In this document: piece after piece, positions 53,896 to 62,257 of the stretch
Position numbering within the stretch: the first letter of the stretch is position 1
How the letters are laid out: each line of letters starts with the position of its first letter
Source: Methyloligella sp.
Lineage (GTDB): Bacteria; Pseudomonadota; Alphaproteobacteria; Rhizobiales; HXMU1428-3
Length of the DNA stretch: 64,000 nucleotides
Direction of reading: 5' to 3'
Assembly: GCA_021604645.1 (NCBI GenBank)
Contig: BQJJ01000005.1
Coordinates: 62,001 to 126,000 of the forward strand
The notes under the pieces: generated by a model
The model's input: only the letters and a program-made list of their open reading frames with translations
Databases searched by the model: none
Told to the model about the DNA's origin: nothing
Position numbers and translations under genes: made by a program

Positions 53896-54857
53896 TGTGT
53901 ACCGTATGTGGCTGCAGCAGTGGCAATGTTAAAATTGAGGGTCAGACCAAAGATCACACGCATGATCATTCTCATGACCATTCCCACGATCACTCAAATG
54001 ATCATCATGACCATAGTCATGACCATAGTCATGACCATTCTCATGATCACACTCACCACCATGACCATAGTGACGAACATACGCACGACTATGGACAAGG
54101 CCCAGCCCATGCGCATGCTCCGGGCTTAAGCCAAGCCCGCATGGTGCAAATCGAGCAAAACATTCTTTCTAAAAATGATGAATATGCCTCAACGAACCGC
54201 GCCTTCTTTAACGAGCGGGGCATCCTGGCTTTAAACTTAGTCTCCAGCCCAGGTTCTGGCAAAACGACAACGCTTTGCCGCACTATCACTGAGCTGCAAG
54301 ACAAGCATGTTTGCTCTGTTATTGAAGGAGATCAGCAAACAGCAAATGATGCCGATCGCATTCGTGAAACAGGCGCCAAAGCCATTCAAGTGAATACCGG
54401 CAAAGGGTGTCATCTTGACGGGCATATGGTTGGCCATGCGCTTGGTAGCCTCAACCCTCAAGAAGGAAGTTTTGTATTTATTGAGAATGTTGGTAACCTA
54501 GTTTGTCCGGCCAGTTTTGATCTTGGGGAAGCGCATAAAATTGTGATCCTCTCGGTTACCGAAGGTGAAGACAAACCTTTGAAGTATCCTGACATGTTCC
54601 ATGCTGCTGATTTAATGCTTTTAAACAAAGTCGATCTCCTGCCGCATATTGAGTTTGATGTAGAAAAAACAATTGAGAATGCTCGCCGTGTTAACCCGGG
54701 CATTAAGGTTTTGCAGATATCATCTACAACCGGCGAAGGTTATAGCGATTGGATTAACTGGCTTGAGGCTACATTGGCACTTGCGACCACAGGGCATAGC
54801 TTCAAAGATACTGCTGACAAACAATCTGATGTAGAGATGAGCGCCGTTGCTGAATAG
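53895..54857 (+). CDS. hypB: Nickel-insertion GTPase HypB with His-rich nickel store
   Basis: A 320-residue GTPase. The N-terminus [10 protein letters not shown] is the high-affinity nickel site (CxxCGC). A ~60-residue stretch dominated by His, Asp and Ser (repeats of HDHS) could store nickel. The G domain has SSPGSGKTT (P loop), [14 protein letters not shown], the metal-binding GKGCHLDGH and LLNKVDLLP. It delivers Ni with HypA to HupL. The ATG overlaps the hypA stop (TAATG). Confidence 0.97.
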   Translation: MCTVCGCSSGNVKIEGQTKDHTHDHSHDHSHDHSNDHHDHSHDHSHDHSHDHTHHHDHSDEHTHDYGQGPAHAHAPGLSQARMVQIEQNILSKNDEYASTNRAFFNERGILALNLVSSPGSGKTTTLCRTITELQDKHVCSVIEGDQQTANDADRIRETGAKAIQVNTGKGCHLDGHMVGHALGSLNPQEGSFVFIENVGNLVCPASFDLGEAHKIVILSVTEGEDKPLKYPDMFHAADLMLLNKVDLLPHIEFDVEKTIENARRVNPGIKVLQISSTTGEGYSDWINWLEATLALATTGHSFKDTADKQSDVEMSAVAE

Positions 54858-54893
54858 AGCTTTTAGAAGTGACGCTGCTTTAGGAGAAGAAAT

Positions 54894-56387
54894 ATGGATG
54901 TAGACCAACCTTCCATACTTGTCATAGATGATGAAGCGCGCAGTGTAGAAGCATTGGAGCGCATCCTTGAAGAGGATTTTGATGTTAAAACAGCAACGTC
55001 GATTGCTGAAGCAGAGAAAATTCTTGAAACGGAATATGTGCAAATTATTCTATGTGACCAGTGCATGCCGGATATGACCGGCGTTGAGTTTTTGAAAGTT
55101 GCTCGCACGAAATGGCCTGACTTAGTGCGCATCATCATTTCCGGTTATACGGAAGCTGAGGACATTATCCGCGGTGTCAATGAGGCTGGAATTTATCAAT
55201 ATGTCACCAAGCCGTGGCAACCAGAATCACTTCTACTCACACTGAAAAATGCTGCCGGGCTTTATGACTTACAGCGCAATAATGAACTACTTGCTATTGA
55301 ATTGAAAATGTCATCTGACAGAGCTGAAAGTGTAATGCACACAAGGCGCAAGGAGCTTAAGGAAAGTTACTCTTATGATGATGGGATCATCCGCTCTGAT
55401 AGTAGCCCAATGAATGAGATTTGTTCCAAGTTAGCGCAATTGGCTCCTTATGATGTTTTTGTTCTTATTACCGGAGAATCTGGGACCGGCAAAGAATTGG
55501 CTGCGCGGTCACTGCATTATAATAGTTTGCGGTGGAACAAGCCTTTTGTGGTAGAAAATTGCGGGGCACTTCCTGATGAACTTTTAGAGAGTGAGATGTT
55601 TGGTCATAAGCGCGGTGCCTTTACCGGAGCCGTTGAAGACCATGTGGGGCTTTTTGAGCGGGCGAATGGCGGTACTATTTTCCTCGATGAAATTGGTGAA
55701 GTTTCCCCTGCTTTTCAGGTGAAGCTTTTGCGAGTTTTACAAGAGGGAGAAATTCGCCCGGTTGGCTCTAGCAAAACGCGTAAAGTTGATATCCGTGTGA
55801 TAGCAGCCACCAACAAAGATTTGGAAAATGAAGTTCGTTTGGGTAATTTTCGGCAAGATTTATATTATCGCTTAGCTGGCGTGACTATTCTTTTACCACC
55901 TCTTCGTGATCGCAGTGAAGATGTTTTGCCCATTGCTCAGATATTGTTCGAGCGAGCAAGAGCTAGTTTGCAAAAAAATGTTGGTGAATTCACTGCTGAG
56001 ACCAGTGATTGTCTTACCAAATATCATTGGCCGGGCAATGTTCGCGAACTTATGAACGAAATTCAGCATATGGTGGTCATGGCGCCAGAAAAACAAGATT
56101 TAACAGCTGATTTATTAAGCCCACGCATTTTAAGAGCTGCACCGCCTGATGATGATGGGGTTCTAGAGGCCTTTGCTAGCCTTGATGGCACTCTAAAAGA
56201 CCGTATTGAGGCCCTTGAGGCTCGTATTATTAAAGAGACTCTTATTCGTCATAAGTGGAATAAAAGTCAGGCTGCTCGTGAACTTGGTCTCTCTCGTGTT
56301 GGCCTTCGGTCAAAATTAGAAAGATATAGTCTTGATAAGATCGAAAGTTTTACGCATTCTGAAAGGAAAGCGAAACAGGATGGATAA
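54894..56387 (+). CDS. hupR: Sigma-54-dependent response regulator HupR/HoxA
   Basis: A 497-residue activator of hydrogenase genes. The receiver domain (~5-120) has acidic IDDE, the acceptor Asp55 in LCDQCMPDMTG and Lys in YVTKPWQ. The AAA+ domain (~165-400) has GESGTGKELAAR, the sigma-54 contact GAFTGA in FGHKRGAFTGAV, and GGTIFLDEIGE. The Fis-type helix-turn-helix is SQAARELGLSRVGLRSKLERY near the end. HupR-type regulators act in the unphosphorylated form. RBS AGGAG precedes the ATG. Its likely targets are the two sigma-54 promoters upstream. Confidence 0.95.
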   Translation: MDVDQPSILVIDDEARSVEALERILEEDFDVKTATSIAEAEKILETEYVQIILCDQCMPDMTGVEFLKVARTKWPDLVRIIISGYTEAEDIIRGVNEAGIYQYVTKPWQPESLLLTLKNAAGLYDLQRNNELLAIELKMSSDRAESVMHTRRKELKESYSYDDGIIRSDSSPMNEICSKLAQLAPYDVFVLITGESGTGKELAARSLHYNSLRWNKPFVVENCGALPDELLESEMFGHKRGAFTGAVEDHVGLFERANGGTIFLDEIGEVSPAFQVKLLRVLQEGEIRPVGSSKTRKVDIRVIAATNKDLENEVRLGNFRQDLYYRLAGVTILLPPLRDRSEDVLPIAQILFERARASLQKNVGEFTAETSDCLTKYHWPGNVRELMNEIQHMVVMAPEKQDLTADLLSPRILRAAPPDDDGVLEAFASLDGTLKDRIEALEARIIKETLIRHKWNKSQAARELGLSRVGLRSKLERYSLDKIESFTHSERKAKQDG

Positions 56388-56395
56388 TTAAGTAT

Positions 56396-57769
56396 ATGAG
56401 CTCAGCCGAACAAGATGATCATGCTAAAAATGACGGCTTAATCAATATTGCAGGGGTTGGGGACCATATTGCTTTATCTGGAAATAATGAAGAGGCATGG
56501 ATTGATGTTATCCAAAAAATGGATGAGGTTTATGCTGACCATGTTCGCTATCAATTAGAATTAGAGCAAAAAAACGCTGAACTTGAAGATGCGCAAGCTT
56601 TTATCGGTAGTGTACTATCATCTATGACTGATGTGCTCATTGTGTGTGATACACGAGGCAAAATTCAACAAGCGAATGATGCTTATCAAAAACTATCTGA
56701 TAGTAATGATCAAGAGTTACGCGGCAAGAGCCTGCAAGATATCTTTGCGCCTTGCTCAGCTAACTGTGTTTCGAACCTTACCCAACAACTTCGTGACCAA
56801 GAAAGAATAGAAGATAAAGAGCTTGTCCTTCTTGATGGGGAAGGGAATGAAAGTCTCTTTTCTATGAATTGTTCAGCCCGTTATGATCATGAAGGGCGAT
56901 TTGTTGGCATTGTGCTGATTGGCCGTCATTTAGGGGAACTACGCCGAGCTTACAAAGACCTTGATCAAGCGCATCAAAAATTACGTAATACACAGCAGCA
57001 ATTGGTGTTTGCTGAAAAAATGACCGCCCTTGGCCGCTTGGTAGCAGGCGTTGCTCATGAGCTGAATAATCCGATTAGTTTTGTTTTCGGTAACATGCAT
57101 GCCCTGCGCCGCTATGGTGAGCGGATTACAAAATACCTCAAGGCTATAGACAGCGGAACGGACACTGTTCAACTTGTGCAAATGCGGCAAGATTTAAAAA
57201 TTGATCGCATCGTCACGGATATTAACCCACTTGTGGATGGTACACTTGAAGGGGCTGAGCGGGTTAGTGAAATTGTGCAAGAATTGCGCCGCTTTTCATC
57301 TGTGCAAAAAGAAACGCAAGAGCCTTTTAATATCGTTCGTGTAATTAAAACGGCTGGGCACTGGGTTTCTAAATCTGTTACCAGCAAACATCAATTCATC
57401 TACGATATGCCTGAGCGACTAGAACTTATCTCTCGGCGTGGCCCTGTTCATCAGATTATGGTCAACCTATTACAAAACGCATTAGATGTTGTTGATGGCC
57501 AGATCGACGCGCAAATCACCATTCGTTCTGAAGAAACAGAGAGCGACATATCCATTCATGTGATTGACAATGGTCCGGGCATTTTGGACACTGCCATTGA
57601 TCAGATTTTCGAACCGTTTTTCACAACGAAACCCCTTGGCCAGGGCACAGGCCTTGGTCTTTACATTAGCTATGGATTGGCGGAAGAACTTGGTGGCAAA
57701 CTCACAGCTTGCAACCATGCTGGTGGTGGTGCAGAGTTTATTTTATCCTTACCAAAGCAGAGTGCGTAA
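56396..57769 (+). CDS. hupT: Sensor histidine kinase HupT
   Basis: A 457-residue cytosolic kinase with no membrane segment. An N-terminal coiled coil is followed by a PAS domain (~70-195), the H box in GVAHELNNPISFVFG, and an HATPase with NLLQNALDVV, DNGPGI and GQGTGLGLYISYGLAEELGG (split). It phosphorylates HupR in the absence of H2 and so lowers transcription; HupUV relieves this when H2 binds. It starts eight bases after hupR and abuts hupU. Confidence 0.94.
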   Translation: MSSAEQDDHAKNDGLINIAGVGDHIALSGNNEEAWIDVIQKMDEVYADHVRYQLELEQKNAELEDAQAFIGSVLSSMTDVLIVCDTRGKIQQANDAYQKLSDSNDQELRGKSLQDIFAPCSANCVSNLTQQLRDQERIEDKELVLLDGEGNESLFSMNCSARYDHEGRFVGIVLIGRHLGELRRAYKDLDQAHQKLRNTQQQLVFAEKMTALGRLVAGVAHELNNPISFVFGNMHALRRYGERITKYLKAIDSGTDTVQLVQMRQDLKIDRIVTDINPLVDGTLEGAERVSEIVQELRRFSSVQKETQEPFNIVRVIKTAGHWVSKSVTSKHQFIYDMPERLELISRRGPVHQIMVNLLQNALDVVDGQIDAQITIRSEETESDISIHVIDNGPGILDTAIDQIFEPFFTTKPLGQGTGLGLYISYGLAEELGGKLTACNHAGGGAEFILSLPKQSA

Positions 57770-58819
57770 ATGAACAAACCAGTTAGCAAAGCTGAGATTG
57801 AAAAACTCTCCCCAAAAGCGGAAAAGCAAACTCTTCTGTGGTTACAGTCTGGCGGCTGTGGCGGGTGTTCACTTTCGCTTCTTTGTGCTGAGGGGCCAGA
57901 CTTAATCACCGGTTTTGAAGCTGCTGGCATTGAGGTTTTATGGCATCCGTCTTTAAGTTTGGAAACAGGCTCTGAATTTACGGATATTCTTAATCGGATC
58001 TTATCAGGTGAGCAACAGCTTGATATCCTCTGTCTTGAGGGATCTGCTATGTGCGGGCCCAATGGCACAGGTAAATTTCATATGATGGCGGGCACTGGCC
58101 GCCCAATGATTGACTGGATTAAAGACCTTTCATCACATGCGAAGCATGTGGTTGCTGTTGGTTCTTGTGCAGCTTTTGGTGGCATTACAGCGGCTGGTGA
58201 CAATGAAGTTGAAGCCGTTGGCCTTTCTTATGATGGCAAAGAACCAGGTGGATTACTCGGTTCTGAATTTCGCTCTCAATCCGGCTTACCTGTTGTGAAC
58301 ATTGCTGGGTGCCCGACCCATCCGAACTGGGTGCTTGAGACATTGATGTCACTTGCTTTTAACTCTTTTACTGAGGCACAAATGGATGACCTTGAGCGCC
58401 CTCGTTCTTATACGGACCATCTTGTTCACCATGGCTGCCCTAGAAATGAATTTTATGAATTTAAAGCCAGTGCTGAGCAACCATCTGACCTTGGCTGCAT
58501 GATGGAGCATATGGGGTGCCTCGGGACACAAGCGCGGGCTGATTGTAACACACGGCTGTGGAATGGCGATGGTTCTTGCTTACGGGGCGGCTATGCATGC
58601 ATCAATTGCACGGCGCCAAAGTTTGAAGAGCCGGGCCACCCTTTCATGGAGACACCTAAAATCGCTGGTATTCCGATTGGTTTGCCGACTGATATGCCAA
58701 AGGCATGGTTTGTGGCGCTTGCCTCTTTGTCTAAGGCGGCAACACCTGATAGACTGCGCGAAAATGCGACGGCGGATCATATTAAAGTGCCGCCATCTGG
58801 AGGGGGTAAAAAGAAATGA
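57770..58819 (+). CDS. hupU: H2-sensing hydrogenase small subunit HupU
   Basis: A 349-residue small subunit of the regulatory hydrogenase. It lacks a Tat signal and a membrane tail, so it stays in the cytosol. Cluster ligands are in SGGCGGCSLSLLC, LEGSAMCGPNGTG, VGSCAAFGGITA, AGCPTHPNW, HGCPRNEFYEFK and HMGCLGTQARADC, then CINCTAP. The start codon directly follows the hupT stop (TAA ATG). With HupV it detects H2 and signals through HupT. Confidence 0.95.
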   Translation: MNKPVSKAEIEKLSPKAEKQTLLWLQSGGCGGCSLSLLCAEGPDLITGFEAAGIEVLWHPSLSLETGSEFTDILNRILSGEQQLDILCLEGSAMCGPNGTGKFHMMAGTGRPMIDWIKDLSSHAKHVVAVGSCAAFGGITAAGDNEVEAVGLSYDGKEPGGLLGSEFRSQSGLPVVNIAGCPTHPNWVLETLMSLAFNSFTEAQMDDLERPRSYTDHLVHHGCPRNEFYEFKASAEQPSDLGCMMEHMGCLGTQARADCNTRLWNGDGSCLRGGYACINCTAPKFEEPGHPFMETPKIAGIPIGLPTDMPKAWFVALASLSKAATPDRLRENATADHIKVPPSGGGKKK

Positions 58820-60270
58820 GCCGCAAGATAATTGGCCCCTTTAACCGGGTAGAGGGCGACCTTGAAGTTCAGCTAGAATTTAATGACGACACGGTTACAG
58901 ATGCCTGGGTCGTCTCTCCTTTATATCGCGGGTTTGAGCGCATTCTTGTTGGGAAAGCGCCTGAAGATGCTCTTGTTTATACACCGCGCATTTGCGGTAT
59001 TTGTTCGGTAGCGCAATCTGTTGCTGCGGCCAAAGCTTTGCAGATGGCAAAGGGTTTGACGATGCCTCATAATGGGCGGCTCTCTCATAACCTTGTGCTG
59101 GCGGCAGAGAATATTGCTGATCATCTCACTCATTTTTATTTATTTTTTATGCCTGATTTTTGCCGAGACACTTATCAGACTGAGGACTGGTTTAAAGAGG
59201 TTCATCCTCGTTTCAAATCTGTGCAAGGGACATCTGCAAAAGAGATGCTCAAAGCGCGCGCAGAGTTTATGCATCTACTTGGTATTTTAGCTGGCAAGTG
59301 GCCACATAGCCTTGCTCTGCAACCGGGCGGCACAACACGCACCATTGGCCAGCAGGATCAAATTCGCTGCATTGGTATTTTAGCTGGCTTTCGACAATAT
59401 TTAGAGAACACTCTTTTTGGATGTTCACTAGAAGAGCTGACTTCGGTTACGTCTAAACCTGAGCTTGTGGACCTTTTCTCTCAAGGACGTCCTGCTAATA
59501 GTGACATGGGGTTATTTTTAAAGGCTTCATCTCAACTGGAACTCATCAAGCAAGGGCAAGGGCCGGATCTCTTCCTGAGCTATGGGGTTTATGACGAAGA
59601 AGATGGCACGCTTTATAAACAAGGCACGGTTGAGGCTGGTGACTATGCGGCGCTTTCACAAGAGGCCATTGCAGAAGATGTGAGCCATAGTTGGATGGCA
59701 GAGCAATCTGAAGCCTTACACCCCTTTGAGGGCGCGACTGTTCCTGATGCGGAGCAATCAGATGGCTACAGTTGGTGCAAGGCGCCTCGGTTGAACAAAA
59801 AACCTGCAGAAGTGGGGGCGCTTGCTCGGCATGTGGTTGATGGACATCCTCTTTTTCAAGAGCTTGCAATAGGCAATCAAGGCAATGTTGAAGCGCGGAT
59901 TGTGGCGCGCTTGATGGAAATTGCTGAAGTGGTCATTGCGATGGAAGGCTGGGCGCGGCAACTCCACCCGGGCGAGCCCATTTGTAACCATGCGAGCATG
60001 GACGACACGGCTGAGGGCTTTGGCTTGATGGAGGCAGCGCGCGGATCACTTGGGCATTGGATCAAAGTGAAAAATGGCCGTATTTTAAACTACCAAATCA
60101 TCGCGCCAACCACCTGGAATTTCTCGCCGCGAGACAAGGACGGAGCCAAAGGGCCTTTAGAGATGGCGCTTATTGGTGCTGCTTGCAGGGCTGATGAAAA
60201 AGAGCAGCCAGCGATGGTGCAGCACATTGTGCGCTCGTTTGATCCGTGTATGGTTTGCACGGTTCATTAA
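58816..60270 (+). CDS. hupV: H2-sensing hydrogenase large subunit HupV
   Basis: A 484-residue large subunit. The N-terminal site is RICGICSVAQSVAAAKAL and the C-terminal site is SFDPCMVCTVH. The protein ends right at that His, so there is no tail for an endopeptidase, a known feature of H2-sensor subunits. It overlaps the hupU stop by four bases (ATGA). Being the last hup gene, it is followed by family B and A repeats and no hypC, hypD or hypE. Confidence 0.96.
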   Translation: MSRKIIGPFNRVEGDLEVQLEFNDDTVTDAWVVSPLYRGFERILVGKAPEDALVYTPRICGICSVAQSVAAAKALQMAKGLTMPHNGRLSHNLVLAAENIADHLTHFYLFFMPDFCRDTYQTEDWFKEVHPRFKSVQGTSAKEMLKARAEFMHLLGILAGKWPHSLALQPGGTTRTIGQQDQIRCIGILAGFRQYLENTLFGCSLEELTSVTSKPELVDLFSQGRPANSDMGLFLKASSQLELIKQGQGPDLFLSYGVYDEEDGTLYKQGTVEAGDYAALSQEAIAEDVSHSWMAEQSEALHPFEGATVPDAEQSDGYSWCKAPRLNKKPAEVGALARHVVDGHPLFQELAIGNQGNVEARIVARLMEIAEVVIAMEGWARQLHPGEPICNHASMDDTAEGFGLMEAARGSLGHWIKVKNGRILNYQIIAPTTWNFSPRDKDGAKGPLEMALIGAACRADEKEQPAMVQHIVRSFDPCMVCTVH

Positions 60271-60288
60271 TTTGCCTCACTCTTTTAA

Positions 60289-60361
60289 ATGCTCCTTCGG
60301 TTGCCCACCAGCAACCGCGCTTTTTAATGCTCCTTTAGGTTGCCCACCAGCAACCGTCGCA
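60289..60361 (+). repeat. Two tandem family B hairpin repeats (B13, B14)
   Basis: Both have the perfect GGTTGC/GCAACC stem with the CCACCA loop, the leading ATGCTCCTT, and are about 38 bases apart. The second runs straight into a family A element, whose left end it replaces. Confidence 0.85.
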
Positions 60362-60460
60362 CTGCAGCTGCGCTGCAGGCACTCCGATGGGTGGTGCAAC
60401 GCACCGGGCTTTGCTAGCACTTCGCCATGTCCTGTCGCCGCAAAAGCGTCACTCCTCCTT
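60361..60460 (+). repeat. Family A hairpin repeat, copy A5 (left end lost)
   Basis: Hairpins CTGCAGC/GCTGCAG and GGTGC/GCACC are intact, then CTTCGCCATGTCCTGTCGCC and a decayed last hairpin, ending CACTCCTCC. The usual TCTCACGGC opening is missing and B14 abuts in its place. Confidence 0.75.
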
Positions 60461-60772
60461 CCAAACCCACCTTTCGAGTTTAGTTTTTAATGTGCTTAAT
60501 TAAATGCCAACAAAGCAACCGCGAATTAACTAATGCGCGGGCGACGTTGTCGCCTATATCCTTCGCACGTTAAGGTCATTATGGGTGCTTTTCCTAGCCA
60601 CCTTTAGAGAATTTCTTTTTTCAGTTTACACTCCATAAAAAATCGACGAAGCTGAAATGTGATGATAATGGCAGCCCTATCCTTGCTGCATTTATCCTCA
60701 CTATAAATTTGATTGTTTCTATAGTAATCACAACAATCTTTATGCGATACGTGACTATCAGGAGAAAAATAA
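60461..60772. other. Gene-free stretch before the PEBP gene
   Basis: It contains a perfect hairpin GGCGAC/GTCGCC with GTT loop at 60540-60554, with CCTTCGCACG after it. A decayed family B piece (TGCCAACAAAGCAACCGCG) lies at about 60505. Together these look like a worn repeat cluster. No gene is supported on either strand. Confidence 0.5.
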
Positions 60773-61408
60773 ATGAGTTCATTTTTTGTTGAAATCCCTG
60801 CTTGGGAAAATGGTGCTTCCATTCCGGATAAATTTGCGTTTTGTAAAAAAGATGCCGAAACCCACGTGGCATTAAGTGATAATATTAACCCGCTTATCAA
60901 GTGGGGAAATGCGCCAAGTGGCACTCAATCCTTTGCCATTATTTGTCACGACCCTGATGTCCCTTCTTCTGGTGAGGATGTAAACCAGGAAGGCAAAATT
61001 GTGTCCTCTGACCTGCCTCGTGTTGATTTTTATCATTGGGTTCTTGTTGATATTCCGGCTGATATAAATGAAATTTCTGAAGCACAAGATGCAAACGGCG
61101 TGACGGCTAAAGGCAAAACGCCTGAACAAAAAACCTACGGCCGCACTGGCATCAACTCCTACACTGATTGGTTTGCAGATGATGCTGATATGGGTGGTGA
61201 CTATGGTGGCTATGATGGCCCGTGCCCGCCATGGAATGATAGCATCATGCATCATTATCACTTCACAGTTTATGCGCTTGATGTAGCCAGCCTTGGACTG
61301 AAGGGGAGCTTTACTGGTGCAGAAGCGTTAGAAGCTATGGAAGGACATATTCTTGCAGAACAAAGTCATAGTGGGACTTATAGTTTGAATCCAGAGGTTG
61401 TGGGGTAA
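60773..61408 (+). CDS. YbhB/YbcL-type PEBP family protein
   Basis: A 211-residue protein of the phosphatidylethanolamine-binding (Raf kinase inhibitor-like) superfamily. Signatures are PLIKWGNAPSGTQSFAIICHDPDVPS and FYHWVLVDIPADINEI in two parts, then GGYDGPCPPWNDSIMHHYHFTVYAL, split. The binding-pocket Asp, His and Pro residues are present. There is no signal peptide. Bacterial members have no firmly known ligand. AGGAGA precedes the ATG. Confidence 0.9.
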   Translation: MSSFFVEIPAWENGASIPDKFAFCKKDAETHVALSDNINPLIKWGNAPSGTQSFAIICHDPDVPSSGEDVNQEGKIVSSDLPRVDFYHWVLVDIPADINEISEAQDANGVTAKGKTPEQKTYGRTGINSYTDWFADDADMGGDYGGYDGPCPPWNDSIMHHYHFTVYALDVASLGLKGSFTGAEALEAMEGHILAEQSHSGTYSLNPEVVG

Positions 61409-61549
61409 TTATTTTATGGGGAAAACGAAGATGCTTAATCTCAATATATGTAACAAACAGTTTTCAGAAACAGTTATCTTTATTGCAAACTTATAAGCAT
61501 TATATTTCCGCGTTTTAACAAGCGGTATCTTTTTGGGGGATGGGGAACT

Positions 61550-62236
61550 TTGCCAGCCATACTAACTAAAATTTTTAGAGACCAGATTGACCTTCTTCTT
61601 TTTAAACCTTTTAGGTCAAAAATTGGGGAATTTTGGCCAAGCTATCTATTATGGGGAATTTTTATAACTTGGCTAGTGGGTATAGGCCGCTACTGGGATC
61701 ATCCAAATGCAGAGCTGTGGCAATATTTAGGGTTTGGATCGGTTTTATATGTATTTATTTTATCGTTCGTATTATGGGGAATTGCAGCTCCACTTAAACC
61801 GAGATACTGGAGTTACAGAAATGTACTTATATTTGTTACAATGACTTCTTTACCTGCACTTTTATATGCAATTCCAGTCGAACAATTTATGAGTTTAAAA
61901 AGCGCACAAACTGCAAATGTTTGGTTTCTAGCTATTGTCGCGGTATGGCGAGTGACGTTGTTATTGTACTTTCTCAGCAAAGTCGCTCAGCTTAGCTACA
62001 GCGAAGTCATTGTAGCTGGTTTGTTACCTCTAGTATTAATTGTAACATCACTGGTCATGCTAAACCTTGAACATGCAGTTTTCCAAATTATGGGAGGTAT
62101 TCGTAACCCTACCCAATTTGATGCAGCATACTCTGTTCTCTTCATGTTAACGACGATATCTCTACTTCTCAGTCCCATATTGCTGATTTGGTACGGGCGT
62201 CTTGTCTATCTTAAAATGAAAACACCAGCTAATTAA
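61550..62236 (+). CDS. Unrecognised polytopic membrane protein beside a radical SAM gene
   Basis: A 228-residue protein with about five hydrophobic segments, for example FGSVLYVFILSFVLWGIAAP, IVAGLLPLVLIVTSLVML and SVLFMLTTISLLLSPILLIW. I do not recognise a family; it has some look of Yip1-like proteins. The start is TTG, preceded by GGGGGATGGGG. It lies 21 bases upstream of the radical SAM gene on the same strand, so a joint function (for instance transport or anchoring of a modified lipid or metabolite) is possible but unproven. Confidence 0.7.
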   Translation: MPAILTKIFRDQIDLLLFKPFRSKIGEFWPSYLLWGIFITWLVGIGRYWDHPNAELWQYLGFGSVLYVFILSFVLWGIAAPLKPRYWSYRNVLIFVTMTSLPALLYAIPVEQFMSLKSAQTANVWFLAIVAVWRVTLLLYFLSKVAQLSYSEVIVAGLLPLVLIVTSLVMLNLEHAVFQIMGGIRNPTQFDAAYSVLFMLTTISLLLSPILLIWYGRLVYLKMKTPAN

Positions 62237-62257
62237 AACTAAGGATAACTACTATCG

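Noticed and set aside
60604..60924. Minus-strand open frames before and overlapping the PEBP gene
   Set aside because: They overlap the real gene start in antisense and look like chance frames in AT-rich DNA.
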